DNA of 64,000 nt from Acidobacteriota bacterium (GCA_025352795.1 JANXSF010000003.1:42852-106851), one strand, 5' to 3'; positions 9,262 to 18,881 are shown, counted from the stretch's first letter. Numbers and translations are program-made. The notes: generated from the letters alone by a model not told the origin.

Positions 9262-10647
9262 TTAGTGAATGTGAATGCCGACCTTATCGCGATACTGCTT
9301 CATCTTTTCCCAATCCTCAGTTACTTCCGGCTGACCTTTGCAGATCTCATCCCAAGTGACGGAGGTTCGACCTGAAGGTTCTTCCACCATGGTGATGCAA
9401 TGATCCACCGGGCACACGTTAAAGCACAGCCGACAACCTACGCAATCTGCTTCGCGAACCAGCACCATGGGACGCGTTTCCACTGCGGTTTGCTTGCCAT
9501 TGGAACGCACGTCATACGAATGCGGTACAACCACTTTGCCATTGGAAGCGATCAGGTCAATGCATTGGTGGGCCGTATCGTTGCAAGCCACATAGCAGAT
9601 ATCGCACTTGATGCACTTCGATTGATCAATGCGAGCCACGGCGCGGAAAGATAAATCGAAGTCCTTGAAATCGGAAACGCGATGGATGCTTTTGCCAATC
9701 ACTTCATCCATAGTGGCAAAGCCTTTCGAATCCATCCAATTGGAAAGCCCGTCACAAAGATCTTCCACAATACGAAATCCGTAGTGCATCACGGCGGTGC
9801 AAACTTGCAGACTGCTGGCGCCCAATAGCAGGAACTCCGCCGCGTCCTTCCAGGTGGCAATGCCGCCCATACCGGAGATTGGTAGCTTGGACCCGGCAAC
9901 TATGGAATCTGTTCCCAGCGCCGCCAGCATGTTCAGCGCGATGGGCTTCACTGCAGGCCCGGCATAGCCACCATGACCGCCTTTGCCGCCGATGCTGGGG
10001 GTCAGCTGAAGCGTATCCAGATCCACACCGATAATGGAATTCACAGTGTTGATCAAAGACAGCGCATTGGCCTTTGCTGCAACTGCGGCGCGGGCTGGCA
10101 TGACGATGTTAGTTATGTTCGGCGTCAGCTTCACAATCACAGGGATCTTAGAAACTTCCATTACCCACGAAGTGATCTGTTCGCAATATTCCGGCACTTG
10201 GCCAACAGCACTGCCCATGCCGCGTTCACTCATGCCATGCGGGCAGCCGTAGTTCAGCTCAATGCCATCGGCACCAGTGTCTTCAATGCGACGGACAATA
10301 TCGTGCCAGGCCTCACGCTTCGATTCCACCATGGCCGATGCGATCACCGCACGATCAGGCCAAGCCCGTTTCACTTCAGCCATCTCCCGCAGGTTGATTT
10401 CAATGGGACGATCGGAAATCAATTCTACGTTGTTGATGGCCAGCATTTTCTGACTGCCCGAATGCCAGGCACCATAGCGATTGGAAACATTCAACACCGG
10501 TGGGCCAATGGTTTTCCAAACAGCTCCACCCCATCCGGCTTCGAATGCTTTATGAATTTGCGCACCGGAATTACTTGGTGGCGCAGAGGCCAACCAGAAG
10601 GGGTTTGGCGATTTAATGCCAGCAAAGTTGATGCTTAGATCAGCCAT
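9262..10647 (-). CDS. preA: NAD-dependent dihydropyrimidine dehydrogenase, PreA subunit
   Basis: A 461-residue PreA protein that reduces uracil and thymine to the dihydro forms with electrons from NADH via PreT. The N-terminal two thirds form the FMN-binding dihydroorotate-dehydrogenase-like barrel (INFAGIKSPNPFWLASAPPS at the start), with the active-site cysteine in NYGCPHGMSERGMG near residue 150. The C-terminal third carries two [4Fe-4S] ferredoxin motifs, CIKCDICYVACNDTAHQC and CVGCRLCFNVCPVDHC. Translation probably couples to preT, whose 3' end overlaps by 8 bp. Full-length, with all key residues visible. Confidence 0.95.
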   Translation of the reverse strand: MADLSINFAGIKSPNPFWLASAPPSNSGAQIHKAFEAGWGGAVWKTIGPPVLNVSNRYGAWHSGSQKMLAINNVELISDRPIEINLREMAEVKRAWPDRAVIASAMVESKREAWHDIVRRIEDTGADGIELNYGCPHGMSERGMGSAVGQVPEYCEQITSWVMEVSKIPVIVKLTPNITNIVMPARAAVAAKANALSLINTVNSIIGVDLDTLQLTPSIGGKGGHGGYAGPAVKPIALNMLAALGTDSIVAGSKLPISGMGGIATWKDAAEFLLLGASSLQVCTAVMHYGFRIVEDLCDGLSNWMDSKGFATMDEVIGKSIHRVSDFKDFDLSFRAVARIDQSKCIKCDICYVACNDTAHQCIDLIASNGKVVVPHSYDVRSNGKQTAVETRPMVLVREADCVGCRLCFNVCPVDHCITMVEEPSGRTSVTWDEICKGQPEVTEDWEKMKQYRDKVGIHIH

Positions 10648-11962
10648 GAGTAAGTTTCCTATGAATGGATTGCGCGGCCAATTTGCCGTCTTCTACAGCC
10701 ATCACTGTGGATGCGGAACCCTTGGCGCGAATGCAATCGCCACCACTATAGACGCCAGGAATGCTGGTTTGGAAGTGTTGGTCCACCTGAATGAAACCTT
10801 TCTCCGTGGTCAAGCCAAGCTGTGCGGCAATGGACGATTTCTGTTGCCCAATGGCCTTCACTACTTGGTCGGCAGACAGAATGAAATCTGTTCCCGTGAC
10901 AGGTTCCGGTGAAGGACGACCTGAAGCATCGGGTGCGCCCAAGCTCATTTGCTGACATAGAAGCCCACCTGCCACCATGCTGATCGGTTGAGTTAGAAAG
11001 CGAAACTCAACCCCTTCATTTTTCACAAACTCGTATTCATGCGGGTAAGCGGTCATTTCTTTATCGGTGCGGCGGTAGACCATGGTCACACGCTCCGCTC
11101 CCAGACGTTTAGCAATGGTGGCGCAATCAATCGCTGTATTCCCAGCGCCGATCACCACCACATTGCGACCAATCTTAATGGTGGCGGCGTTGATCTTGCT
11201 CTGTTCAATATAATAGAGCCCATCCACAATACTTTCTTCGCCTGGAATATTCAAGGCAGGCGTTGCCCCCAAGCCCACGCTAAGAAATACTGCGTCAAAA
11301 TTCTTTTGAAGATCTGTGAACGGAAGATTGCCGCCCAGGTCAAACCCCGTTTCCACCTTGACGCCTAAGCGCTTAATCATTTCGACTTCGGCCAGTGAGG
11401 CATCCACTGGCTCACGCAATGCGATGATGCCGTACGTGGAAAGTCCACCGGCCAATTCACGCTTTTCAAATATCGTGACGCTATGGCCTAGCCGCGCCAG
11501 GTTACCTGCACAGGAAAGTCCCGCTGGCCCCGCGCCCACTATCGCAACATGTTTCCCTGTCGGAAGGCCGGGCTGGAAAACATCAATACCGCGCGTGGCA
11601 ACATAATCCATCGCATAGCGCTGCAGCCTGCCGATCATGATGGGCTTATGTTCCGAACCCAAAACGCAGGCCCCTTCGCACAATTCTTGAACGGGGCAAA
11701 CGCGAGCGCATGTTGAACCCAACAGGTTGGCATCCAAAATAGTGCGGGCTGATCCGATTAAGTTATCGGTGGAAATCTTCTTGATAAAACGAGGAACATC
11801 AATGTGAGTGGGGCAGGCGTGGGTGCAAGGGGCGTCGTAGCAGAATAAACAACGGTTCGCTTCTACAATTGCCTCATGGCTGGTGAGCGGCGGCAAATGC
11901 TCCGCTAACGCCTGCTCTGGATTAATCCGGCCGGTCTGATTCAAAACGCCTCCCAAAAGCAA
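10640..11962 (-). CDS. preT: NAD-dependent dihydropyrimidine dehydrogenase, PreT subunit
   Basis: A 440-residue flavoprotein of the glutamate-synthase beta-subunit type, partner of PreA. The N-terminal domain has the cysteine motifs for iron-sulfur clusters (CLFCYDAPCTHACPTHID and CARVCPVQELCEGACV). The FAD-binding GAGPAGLSCAGNLA follows near residue 145, and the NAD(P)-binding GAGNTAIDCATIAKRLGAE near residue 275. A C-terminal GGDCIRAKGSASTVMAVEDGK closes the FAD site. Together with PreA it forms the first enzyme of the reductive pyrimidine pathway in the cytoplasm. It overlaps preA by 8 bp and starts 31 bp after the upstream DUF3857 gene. Confidence 0.94.
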   Translation of the reverse strand: MLLGGVLNQTGRINPEQALAEHLPPLTSHEAIVEANRCLFCYDAPCTHACPTHIDVPRFIKKISTDNLIGSARTILDANLLGSTCARVCPVQELCEGACVLGSEHKPIMIGRLQRYAMDYVATRGIDVFQPGLPTGKHVAIVGAGPAGLSCAGNLARLGHSVTIFEKRELAGGLSTYGIIALREPVDASLAEVEMIKRLGVKVETGFDLGGNLPFTDLQKNFDAVFLSVGLGATPALNIPGEESIVDGLYYIEQSKINAATIKIGRNVVVIGAGNTAIDCATIAKRLGAERVTMVYRRTDKEMTAYPHEYEFVKNEGVEFRFLTQPISMVAGGLLCQQMSLGAPDASGRPSPEPVTGTDFILSADQVVKAIGQQKSSIAAQLGLTTEKGFIQVDQHFQTSIPGVYSGGDCIRAKGSASTVMAVEDGKLAAQSIHRKLTHG

Positions 11963-11993
11963 AATCTAACTATATTTTCAGTGTAGACTCTTT

Positions 11994-13949
11994 TTACTTC
12001 CGGACAAGAACCACCGGGGATTGCTCGGTTGCACCAAACTTTCCGAAGAAGTCTCTAGCCTCTTTGAACTTTTCAACTGGGATCCATGCCGATCTCAATT
12101 CCAATTCGCGCTCTCCGTAAACCTTATTGTCTTGCTTACGGAAAGATACTCTGTATGTTCCGAACTCAGATTCAATGGAACCAGAATCGGGAAATTCATC
12201 CACCGCAAATCCCGCAGGGACTTCCAATTCAATAGTCTCCCTAAAGGACGCAGGCCTGATGATCAGAGGCTGTGTCCGTTTGGGATCGTTGACATTCGGC
12301 AACCCGGCGTAGCTCATCACAAACGGTTTCACCATCATCAATTTGCCTTGCATGGACCGGGCATAATTTGTTGCCGTGAAGTCAACGGCAAGGTGGAAAG
12401 TGTGTGCCGTAGCGTCTTCCTTAGGTTCTACTTTGGAAAGTTTGGCAGCAGCCGCACCACGGGAAATACGCCGCTCCACTGATTTAACATAGTCGGGTAA
12501 GGATTGATTCTTGAATGCCCAAAGCGAGTCAAACGCTTCCTGCCCGGAACTGGTTTGTTGCAGCGATGCGGTTAGATCGCCTTCAGCAGTGACCTTCAAT
12601 TGCACCTTCCGCTCCAGGTGATTTACGTCTGGCGTTGTGGTGGGCGTCTTGAAGATGTCACCCAAATCCCCTGCCGCTAACAGAGCAAATGTATCTTGTT
12701 CATGATCGGGCACAAATCCAAATGGCACGGTTTCATCGGTAGGGTCGAACAAAAGTAAATGGCCGACGCCGGGAAAATCGAAGACTGATGGACTCTTCAC
12801 ATCGTCAGCAACGCGCATGGCCAAAATGGCGTGGTTGAATTGCATGGGCGATGGCCACTCTTTACGGGTACGACGTGGATCTCCAGAATAGATCATCACC
12901 GGAAACGATTCCACGCCAATGGCCTTTAACAGAGTCCGCAAGTAGTTGGCTTTGTCCTTGCAATCACCATAGCCTTTGGCCATGATGGTGGCCGCTGGAC
13001 GGGGCGTGTAACCCCCGCCGCGCGATAAATTCAGTTGTATGGATTCATAGCGGATGTGTTGAGCGTACTCCGATAACGCCTTTAACTTTTCCCATTTCGT
13101 TGTAGCCTTGGCGGTGATTTTTTCCGCTTGGGTCTGTAATTCTGCAGTTACTTTTGCTGACGGATCTGAGACCTGCATTCCCCATGCTGAAACATCTCGC
13201 CACGTTTCAAAGCGGGTTGAAGATGCACCGGGTGGGGGATATGCGGTCACCACTAAACGGGCATTCTGCGAAGATCTGCGTGGCGCACCGGGTTCCCGTT
13301 CAAACGGAGCAAGATTCACCAACTGCCAACGATAGGAAGATCCAGAAACTTCCGGCTTTATTGTTTCCACATCCAGCCCACGAAACATCTTCGCTTCAGC
13401 CTTCCAATCAGCAGGCAGGTTCAACACCATGGCCGAACGCAAAGAAGGCAGATCATCTTGAAAATCGAAAATATACTGAGTAAAAACAGACTTTTCTTCA
13501 ATGGTGGATTCGAAACCGAAGATCGCTCCAGGGTCGGCATCGCTTGCGGCATTGATCATCCGAACCTTTGCCTGCTCATACAATCCGCTGCCAGCACCCA
13601 TCTCAGTTGCTTCGGCTTTACCGTATTCTTTCACCTTGCCTGATGGCATGATGAGCCAACCTTTCATATCGCGAACTTTGCCAGTATCGGTGTAGTAAAC
13701 ATCTCCTTGGGATGCGTGACGGGCACCTTCTTTGTTCAGAATTTTAACGGCATAGCGGGTGGTGCGCAGACGGCGTCCACTAGCTTCCACTGTGGTGGAC
13801 TCTTCATTCACCAACACCACTGCCGATACTTTGGCAGCGTATTTGGGCAATGAGGATTGTCCCAATTCCTTAAGCCAACCCGGTGCGCTCTCCGCAGCGG
13901 AAAGCACGGAAGCCGCAAATAGGATGGGGAAAACGAGTCGCTGAATCAT
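11994..13949 (-). CDS. DUF3857 plus transglutaminase-core protein, catalytic triad intact
   Basis: A 651-residue exported protein (signal peptide MIQRLVFPILFAASVLSAAES). The N-terminal part is DUF3857 (about residues 50-220). A transglutaminase-like core follows, with cysteine in GYGDCKDKANYLRTLL near residue 330, histidine in FNHAILAMRV and aspartate in LLFDPTDET, so all three catalytic residues are visible. The rest is a beta-rich C-terminal domain. Its biological role is not known; family members are periplasmic or surface proteins. It overlaps the next DUF3857 gene upstream by 4 bp and precedes preT by 31 bp, so it belongs to the pyrimidine operon transcriptionally. Confidence 0.88.
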   Translation of the reverse strand: MIQRLVFPILFAASVLSAAESAPGWLKELGQSSLPKYAAKVSAVVLVNEESTTVEASGRRLRTTRYAVKILNKEGARHASQGDVYYTDTGKVRDMKGWLIMPSGKVKEYGKAEATEMGAGSGLYEQAKVRMINAASDADPGAIFGFESTIEEKSVFTQYIFDFQDDLPSLRSAMVLNLPADWKAEAKMFRGLDVETIKPEVSGSSYRWQLVNLAPFEREPGAPRRSSQNARLVVTAYPPPGASSTRFETWRDVSAWGMQVSDPSAKVTAELQTQAEKITAKATTKWEKLKALSEYAQHIRYESIQLNLSRGGGYTPRPAATIMAKGYGDCKDKANYLRTLLKAIGVESFPVMIYSGDPRRTRKEWPSPMQFNHAILAMRVADDVKSPSVFDFPGVGHLLLFDPTDETVPFGFVPDHEQDTFALLAAGDLGDIFKTPTTTPDVNHLERKVQLKVTAEGDLTASLQQTSSGQEAFDSLWAFKNQSLPDYVKSVERRISRGAAAAKLSKVEPKEDATAHTFHLAVDFTATNYARSMQGKLMMVKPFVMSYAGLPNVNDPKRTQPLIIRPASFRETIELEVPAGFAVDEFPDSGSIESEFGTYRVSFRKQDNKVYGERELELRSAWIPVEKFKEARDFFGKFGATEQSPVVLVRK

Positions 13950-15925
13950 TGTTGCCTCAATGTCAACAAGTGCTCATCACGCTTGTGGATCTCGTCGAAA
14001 ATCGCCTTTAACTGCGTATAGGCTTCACGGTTAAAAACAGTCTGCCCTTCCTTCCCCCAAACAAAATTGCGATTAGTTACAATCGCCTTCCCCAGCTTTT
14101 CCACTGAAATCTCAATGGAGTGATCTCCCACATTTGCCAGCTTCGCTGAACCGGGCGCTTCAGGCGATTCCAACTCATATCCTTCGGGCATTTCAATTCG
14201 AACTTGATCTATTTCCGAGAAGGCGTACTGAAATACAATTCCGGTTTTGCGCTCTGCATTCTCAAAACGAGCTCTATGCCCATGTTCAAAGAAGGCTGGT
14301 TGAAAGAATAGACGCTTGCCCGTGCGCTGCGCATAATTCATGATCTTCACTTGGTAAGTATAGTGAAAAGGAAGTAAGGGATCGTTCACATTTTCAATCT
14401 TGATGTTGCTGACTTCTACTTCGCCATGCTCTGCCTCAATGCGCTTCTTCATATCTTCCTGACGCTTGGCATCGGAATGGCTTTCCAATGCCCGCTTCAC
14501 CGCCACACCACGATGCCCTGACATGGTGATATCCACCGATCCTTCCAACGTCCCATCTTCGGACAGCACCAATTTCGCAAGGCGAGTCATCTTTGTCTGT
14601 TCCGGCTTAGAAACTGGAATTGGTATGAGCGCCAATTCTTTACCTTGCAGAATCACTGCGGCCATCCCTTCCTGATCCCAATCCACCATTCCAGAAGGAA
14701 TGTAGGGGTTAGTTACATCGTAAAAACACCATTTTCCATCCACTTTAGCGGCAGCCAAGACAGAATTCATCAGGTAGGAATCCATCAAGTCGTTACGGAA
14801 ATAAGCACGATCGGCACTGGTGGCGCGCACGCCGTAAGCGTCAAACCCGGCAGCTTGCGCCAACGCTACAAACAGTTTGTTGATATCGCTGGGATATCCA
14901 ATTTTGCTCTTCAATGTATCGCCAGTGGGTGTGAACTCCTTGCCCTTGAATTTGGACCGTTCTTCAGCCGTCATGCCGTTCACATCAAAAGCAATGTTCT
15001 TGATTTTTGTACGGCAGAAATCAGCGATTTTCAACATTTGTTCTTCTTTAGACTTTATGCCAGAAACCAATTCCGTAGCCGTCTTCTTAATGTCACTGGT
15101 CAGCTTCACTTCTTTTTTGAAGGCTTCACTGAGGTCGTTCGATTCCTTGGTCCAAAACTTCTTCGCGTTGGATTGTTCCTTATCGGAATAGTAGATTAGC
15201 ACCCATGGCTTTACCTCGCGGTCTGGAGGGGAATCGGGCTCGTCTGGCCAGGCGGGAATGTTCTCCAGATAAATCATAGAAAATGGATCTGGCAACTTCA
15301 CCAACTCCCACTTCGAAGGCTTGCAGTTGAAATTGTAGTAACCCATTTTGAAGGGGAACCGGTCACTGACCAATGGCCGGACGTAGTAAGTGGCTTTCCA
15401 AATTGGTACATCGCGATACATTTTCAGTTCCACATAACGGAAGTAAGTTTCGCTATAAACTTCTTTCCATTGGTACTCAATAATGACGCCGGGCTCCACA
15501 GCGGGAAGCGTGAAGGAACGAGTTTTAAGGGAAAGTCGATTGCCCACCTTGACATTGGTTTTATCGAAAATCGCGTCGTTTTTTAAGTTCACAATGGAAC
15601 CGTCGGCTTTGATTGTGCGCCCACTCAACTGACCGATAGTTGTTTTCAATGTTGTGGAATATGGAATGTCCACAGTGGATTGCGACTTGACTCCACGGTC
15701 ATTGAAAATCTTGATGCGCACATAGTTTTCCTGGTGATGCTCAACATAATCACTTCGAATGATGTCGTAGATTTTGACATCCCAAAATATTGCTTCGGCA
15801 TCGGCATTGGGATCTATCTTGGGCGTCTTCAGAGCAAGTTCTTCGGCAAGGATCGGCTTCCAGTCGGCGCCCAGCGCTGCTAGAGGAATAAAAATAAAGG
15901 CAATCAGCGCGCATTTTTGTCTCAT
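13946..15925 (-). CDS. DUF3857 protein with transglutaminase core lacking catalytic Cys and His
   Basis: A 659-residue paralogue of the following gene, with signal peptide MRQKCALIAFIFIPLAALGA and DUF3857 (about residues 45-215). Where the family has the transglutaminase cysteine (G-Y/D-C), this protein reads KIGYPSDINKLFVALAQ, that is proline instead of cysteine. The histidine position (YLMNSVLAAAKVDG) is also substituted, while the aspartate region WCFYDVTNPYIP is kept. I infer a catalytically dead partner of the active paralogue, to which it is coupled by a 4 bp overlap. It lies 48 bp downstream of the permease gene. Function unknown. Confidence 0.85.
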   Translation of the reverse strand: MRQKCALIAFIFIPLAALGADWKPILAEELALKTPKIDPNADAEAIFWDVKIYDIIRSDYVEHHQENYVRIKIFNDRGVKSQSTVDIPYSTTLKTTIGQLSGRTIKADGSIVNLKNDAIFDKTNVKVGNRLSLKTRSFTLPAVEPGVIIEYQWKEVYSETYFRYVELKMYRDVPIWKATYYVRPLVSDRFPFKMGYYNFNCKPSKWELVKLPDPFSMIYLENIPAWPDEPDSPPDREVKPWVLIYYSDKEQSNAKKFWTKESNDLSEAFKKEVKLTSDIKKTATELVSGIKSKEEQMLKIADFCRTKIKNIAFDVNGMTAEERSKFKGKEFTPTGDTLKSKIGYPSDINKLFVALAQAAGFDAYGVRATSADRAYFRNDLMDSYLMNSVLAAAKVDGKWCFYDVTNPYIPSGMVDWDQEGMAAVILQGKELALIPIPVSKPEQTKMTRLAKLVLSEDGTLEGSVDITMSGHRGVAVKRALESHSDAKRQEDMKKRIEAEHGEVEVSNIKIENVNDPLLPFHYTYQVKIMNYAQRTGKRLFFQPAFFEHGHRARFENAERKTGIVFQYAFSEIDQVRIEMPEGYELESPEAPGSAKLANVGDHSIEISVEKLGKAIVTNRNFVWGKEGQTVFNREAYTQLKAIFDEIHKRDEHLLTLRQQ

Positions 15926-15973
15926 GGTATTTGTATTAACTCAAATATATACCAGAATTTACAAACAACAAGA

Positions 15974-17356
15974 TTACTCGCGTCGCATTAGTACTAGGTA
16001 GACTATGCCGGAAACTGCGAATCCAACGAACCAGGCGTAGTCGTACAGCCAGCGCACCGGTGGTAGAACCAGACCGATTAAGGCCAATACAATTCCCGCG
16101 CCAAGTGCGAAGATGGCCTTCCAATTTACACCGTTCGAATACTCATACTGGCCACCACGACGGTACAAATCCTCAACATCCAGTTGCCGTCCGCGAACCA
16201 GAAAGTAATCGGTGATCATGATTCCAGCGATGGGTCCTAACAAGCCAGAATAGCCGACCAGCCACCCAAATATATAGGAGCTGAAATCGCTGAGTAACTT
16301 CCAGGGCATCATGGCGATTCCTAAAACTCCTGTGATCAAGCCGCCAGTTCGGAAAGAAATCAGGCTGGGTTTCAAGTTGGAAAAATCATTCGATGGAGAC
16401 ACCACATTGGCCGCCACATTGGTATTCAACGTGGCAAGTAGCAGGGCGATCAAAGCGATGAAGGCGATCACCGGCTGATTGAATCGGGAGAGCAGAATTA
16501 CCGGATCCCAAATGGGTTCGCCGAACAGAACGGCGGATGCAGAAGTGACGGCCACGCCAATGAACGAATACAACGTCATTGCGGCTGGCAGTCCTAGCGC
16601 TTGCCCCATCATCTGCACTTTTTGCGATTTGGCATATCGGGTGAAGTCGGGGATGTTCAATGCCACGGTGGCCCAAAAGCCAACCATGCCTGTAAGGGAA
16701 GGGATGAAGAAGCGAATGAAATCGGCTGTGGTTTTGAATTTGCTGGGCGTGCTCAACACCGGTCCGAAGCCGCCTGCCTTGTTGGTGATCCAAAATAGCA
16801 ACAGCAGGCCAACCACTAACATGAACGGAGCGCCGATCCCTTCTAATACTTTGATGGTTTCAATGCCACGCCAAATCACCAACATGTTTAGAGCCCAAAA
16901 GGAGAAGAAACAGATCCACACGCCGCCGGGCAACTGGGCCGATGCGGGCCAAAGGATTTGTAACATGGTATAAATTGCCTGCCCGCCGATCCAGGTTTGA
17001 ATGCCGAACCAACCGCAGGCAACCAAGGCTCGCAGTACGGCGGGAACATTCGCTCCACGCACTCCAAAAGACGCGCGAACCAGCACAGGGAAGGGGATGC
17101 CGTACTTTGCACCGGCGTGAGCATTGAGCAACATGGGGATGAGCACGATCAAGTTACCCAGTAAGATGGTGCCGATGGACTGGCTCCAACTCATGCCGCC
17201 CGCGATGAGTCCGGAGGCCAGCATATAAGTGGGAATACAGACACTCATGGCCACCCAAAGCGATACGTAATTGTAGATGCCCCACGAGCGTTTTTCGGTA
17301 GGGATAGGGGCCAGGTCGTGATTATAGAGCCCTGGGTCGGGATTGCGAAGTTCCAT
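15974..17356 (-). CDS. NCS1-family nucleobase:cation symporter
   Basis: A roughly 460-residue membrane protein with about twelve hydrophobic segments and the NCS1 hallmarks: a soluble N-terminus ending in EKRSWGIYNYVSLWVAMSVCIPTYML, the KYGIPFPVLVRASFGVRGANVPAVLRAL loop, and SPSNDFSNLKPSLISFRTGG towards the end. The family imports uracil, cytosine, hydantoin or allantoin with sodium or protons. As the first gene of an operon with preTA and hydA, it most likely imports uracil or thymine. I prefer the ATG at 17356 (MELRNPDPG); an ATG four codons upstream (17368) also fits. The operon promoter should lie in the gap to its right. Confidence 0.9.
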   Translation of the reverse strand: MELRNPDPGLYNHDLAPIPTEKRSWGIYNYVSLWVAMSVCIPTYMLASGLIAGGMSWSQSIGTILLGNLIVLIPMLLNAHAGAKYGIPFPVLVRASFGVRGANVPAVLRALVACGWFGIQTWIGGQAIYTMLQILWPASAQLPGGVWICFFSFWALNMLVIWRGIETIKVLEGIGAPFMLVVGLLLLFWITNKAGGFGPVLSTPSKFKTTADFIRFFIPSLTGMVGFWATVALNIPDFTRYAKSQKVQMMGQALGLPAAMTLYSFIGVAVTSASAVLFGEPIWDPVILLSRFNQPVIAFIALIALLLATLNTNVAANVVSPSNDFSNLKPSLISFRTGGLITGVLGIAMMPWKLLSDFSSYIFGWLVGYSGLLGPIAGIMITDYFLVRGRQLDVEDLYRRGGQYEYSNGVNWKAIFALGAGIVLALIGLVLPPVRWLYDYAWFVGFAVSGIVYLVLMRRE

Positions 17357-17368
17357 GGTGTGCCTCAT

Positions 17369-18112
17369 TTGCTGCTTTAGCAGGATACACAGTTGTAACA
17401 GAGGGTGGAGTGCAACGTCTATCTATGCCTGATACGCCATCCGCCAAAAGCTCAAAAGTTTGTCCTTTTGAGGCAGATGTAAGCTGAAAGTAGCTTTGCC
17501 AATTGCACAAAACTTGACGCGACCGTGCTACTCCGTAGCCCATAGTCATAAGATTGATTTTCCTTTGTTTGTATGGGTGAGTGTAACTTTGTTCCCATTC
17601 CGGCGTCTGGCTTTGTGCGTTAAATTGGTGGCCGCCGTTTCCGTTAGGGGAAGTTTGGTTGGCGGCACGATTGAGACGAGTGCAGCATTCTAGAAGGGTT
17701 GTGAACGAGGTTTTCAGATGCGAGTGGGGAAGCATGGTTCCGGGATTCGTTGGGCGACTTCAATGGGTCCGCGATGAATTCATCGCCTCCTTCTCAGCCG
17801 CCACCGGGCAAGAGAAATAGCGATTGTGCCACACGCCACCATCCGGCGCTATACCTTCCGTTTATCCGACGGGATAGTAGCGCAAGGGAGTCTTCCCGTT
17901 CCGGCACCACCACAGCACCAACCCAATACGCGTCTGATCCTGTACCAAAGTCAAATAAGTTTCCCGATCCCGATGAGAATAAAAGACATTGTCGAGGTTG
18001 ACTCCACTTTGTGTTATGTGATGGGCCAACACCGGGTAGAACGCAACGAGGGTTTCGTGGCATTACTTATAGAGTGCCTTTTTCATCGGCGACATTCTTT
18101 CTAATTGCGCCA
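17369..18112. other. Gap of 744 bp without a convincing gene
   Basis: Several open frames exist on both strands but none has a recognisable family, a good ribosome site or an amino-acid composition typical of the neighbours. The segment next to the permease start must hold the promoter of the pyrimidine operon; I could not place -10 and -35 boxes with confidence. The rest appears to be decayed sequence leading into the repeat-rich accessory region. Confidence 0.5.
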
Positions 18113-18116
18113 AGGA

Positions 18117-18211
18117 GCTCTGCCTCCGTTTAACATGATCGTTAAATTAAAGGGTAAATTCAGGCTGACCCAGTATTTCCCTTTAATCATGATGTGAAAC
18201 GGAGGCAGAGC
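18117..18211. repeat. Palindromic repeat end (CTCTGCCTCC boxes facing each other)
   Basis: The box GCTCTGCCTCCGTTTAACAT at 18117 faces its inverted copy ending in GGAGGCAGAGC at 18201-18211, with ATCATGAT-like sequence inside both arms. Between them lies a copy of the TTCAGGCTGACCCAGTATTT block that also borders the larger repeat to its right. This looks like an extra, solo terminus of the same element family. Confidence 0.6.
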
Positions 18212-18528
18212 AAGCTGGCACTATTCCTAGATTCTCCAGATTGAAATCAATCACAAAAAGTTATTAGTTTGAATAAGTTATGGCTTAGTTCAACATCCGA
18301 TTGCGAGCGAGCTCCCAGCGACCAGCTGGCGAGGCATGTCGGAATCTGCGAGCGCGAAGTAAGCAATATCCTCGATATAAAAGTCCAAACTCGCCTAAAG
18401 AGCTGTAAAACTGTCCTTTTTTGCATCCCCGTATAAACACGAAATTGTGCCACTCGGCTCTGCCTCCTTATTGGTGAGTCGAAAAGGTGTAAGTTCAGGC
18501 TGACCCAGTATTTCGACCCAGTATTTCC
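18182..18528 (+). repeat. Copy A of a ~350 bp non-autonomous repeat with inverted ends
   Basis: The core (18201-18467) begins GGAGGCAGAGCAAGCTGGCAC and ends in the imperfect inverse GTGCCACTCGGCTCTGCCTCC, so the two ends form terminal inverted repeats of about 21 bp. Outside the core is TTCAGGCTGACCCAGTATTT followed by a second GACCCAGTATTTCC unit. The whole segment recurs in opposite orientation at 25796-26175 with roughly 85-90% identity by eye. No transposase is encoded, which suggests a MITE-like element moved in trans. Confidence 0.75.
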
Positions 18529-18602
18529 GACTGACCTCCTGAAACATCAATCTGGTCGTGTTCACAATAATGAGCAAAGCCAATCCAGTAAATTCGCGAC
18601 AC

Positions 18603-18881
18603 TTATTCGACAGTATCTCGAAACGCTGGCGGTATCAACTTAAGCTGCCTTTCTAGATCCCAGCCCGCAGGCATTTCCTTTAGGTTCGCCCATTTCGCCC
18701 CCCCGGCTAACCATCGTGCTCGCCACCTTTTAGCTCCGACATCGTTTGCGTCACCGTACCCGAACTCTACACCGCAACATGAACAGATTATGAAATTGGG
18801 GCACATACCATCGGCACCCCATGGTGGCTCATCCTGCAAGAGGCCGCATACTCTACAATTCAGCAAATAGTTACTGGGCAT
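18603..18881 (-). CDS. Cys-rich small protein, probable immunity partner of the toxin tip
   Basis: A ~92-residue protein when started at the ATG at 18881 (MPSNYLLNCRVCG). It carries two cysteine pairs, CRVCG and CSCCGVEFGYGDAND, and the pattern PPWGADGMCPN...ARWLAGGAKW, which resembles small CPCC/zinc-ribbon-like proteins often found beside polymorphic toxins. The start lies inside the last codons of the upstream toxin-tip fragment (8 bp before its stop's end), the usual arrangement of a toxin and its immunity gene. Family recognition is from memory; the immunity role is inferred from position only. Confidence 0.55.
   Translation of the reverse strand: MPSNYLLNCRVCGLLQDEPPWGADGMCPNFIICSCCGVEFGYGDANDVGAKRWRARWLAGGAKWANLKEMPAGWDLERQLKLIPPAFRDTVE

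Noticed and set aside
9973..10638. Long open frame of 221 codons on the plus strand
   Set aside because: It lies antisense to preA, whose iron-sulfur and FMN motifs are unmistakable.
18247..18453. Conserved 68-codon frame inside repeat copy A, with a similar start in copy B
   Set aside because: The two copies agree only in the first 50 codons and then differ in frame, so the likeness follows from the repeat's DNA identity.
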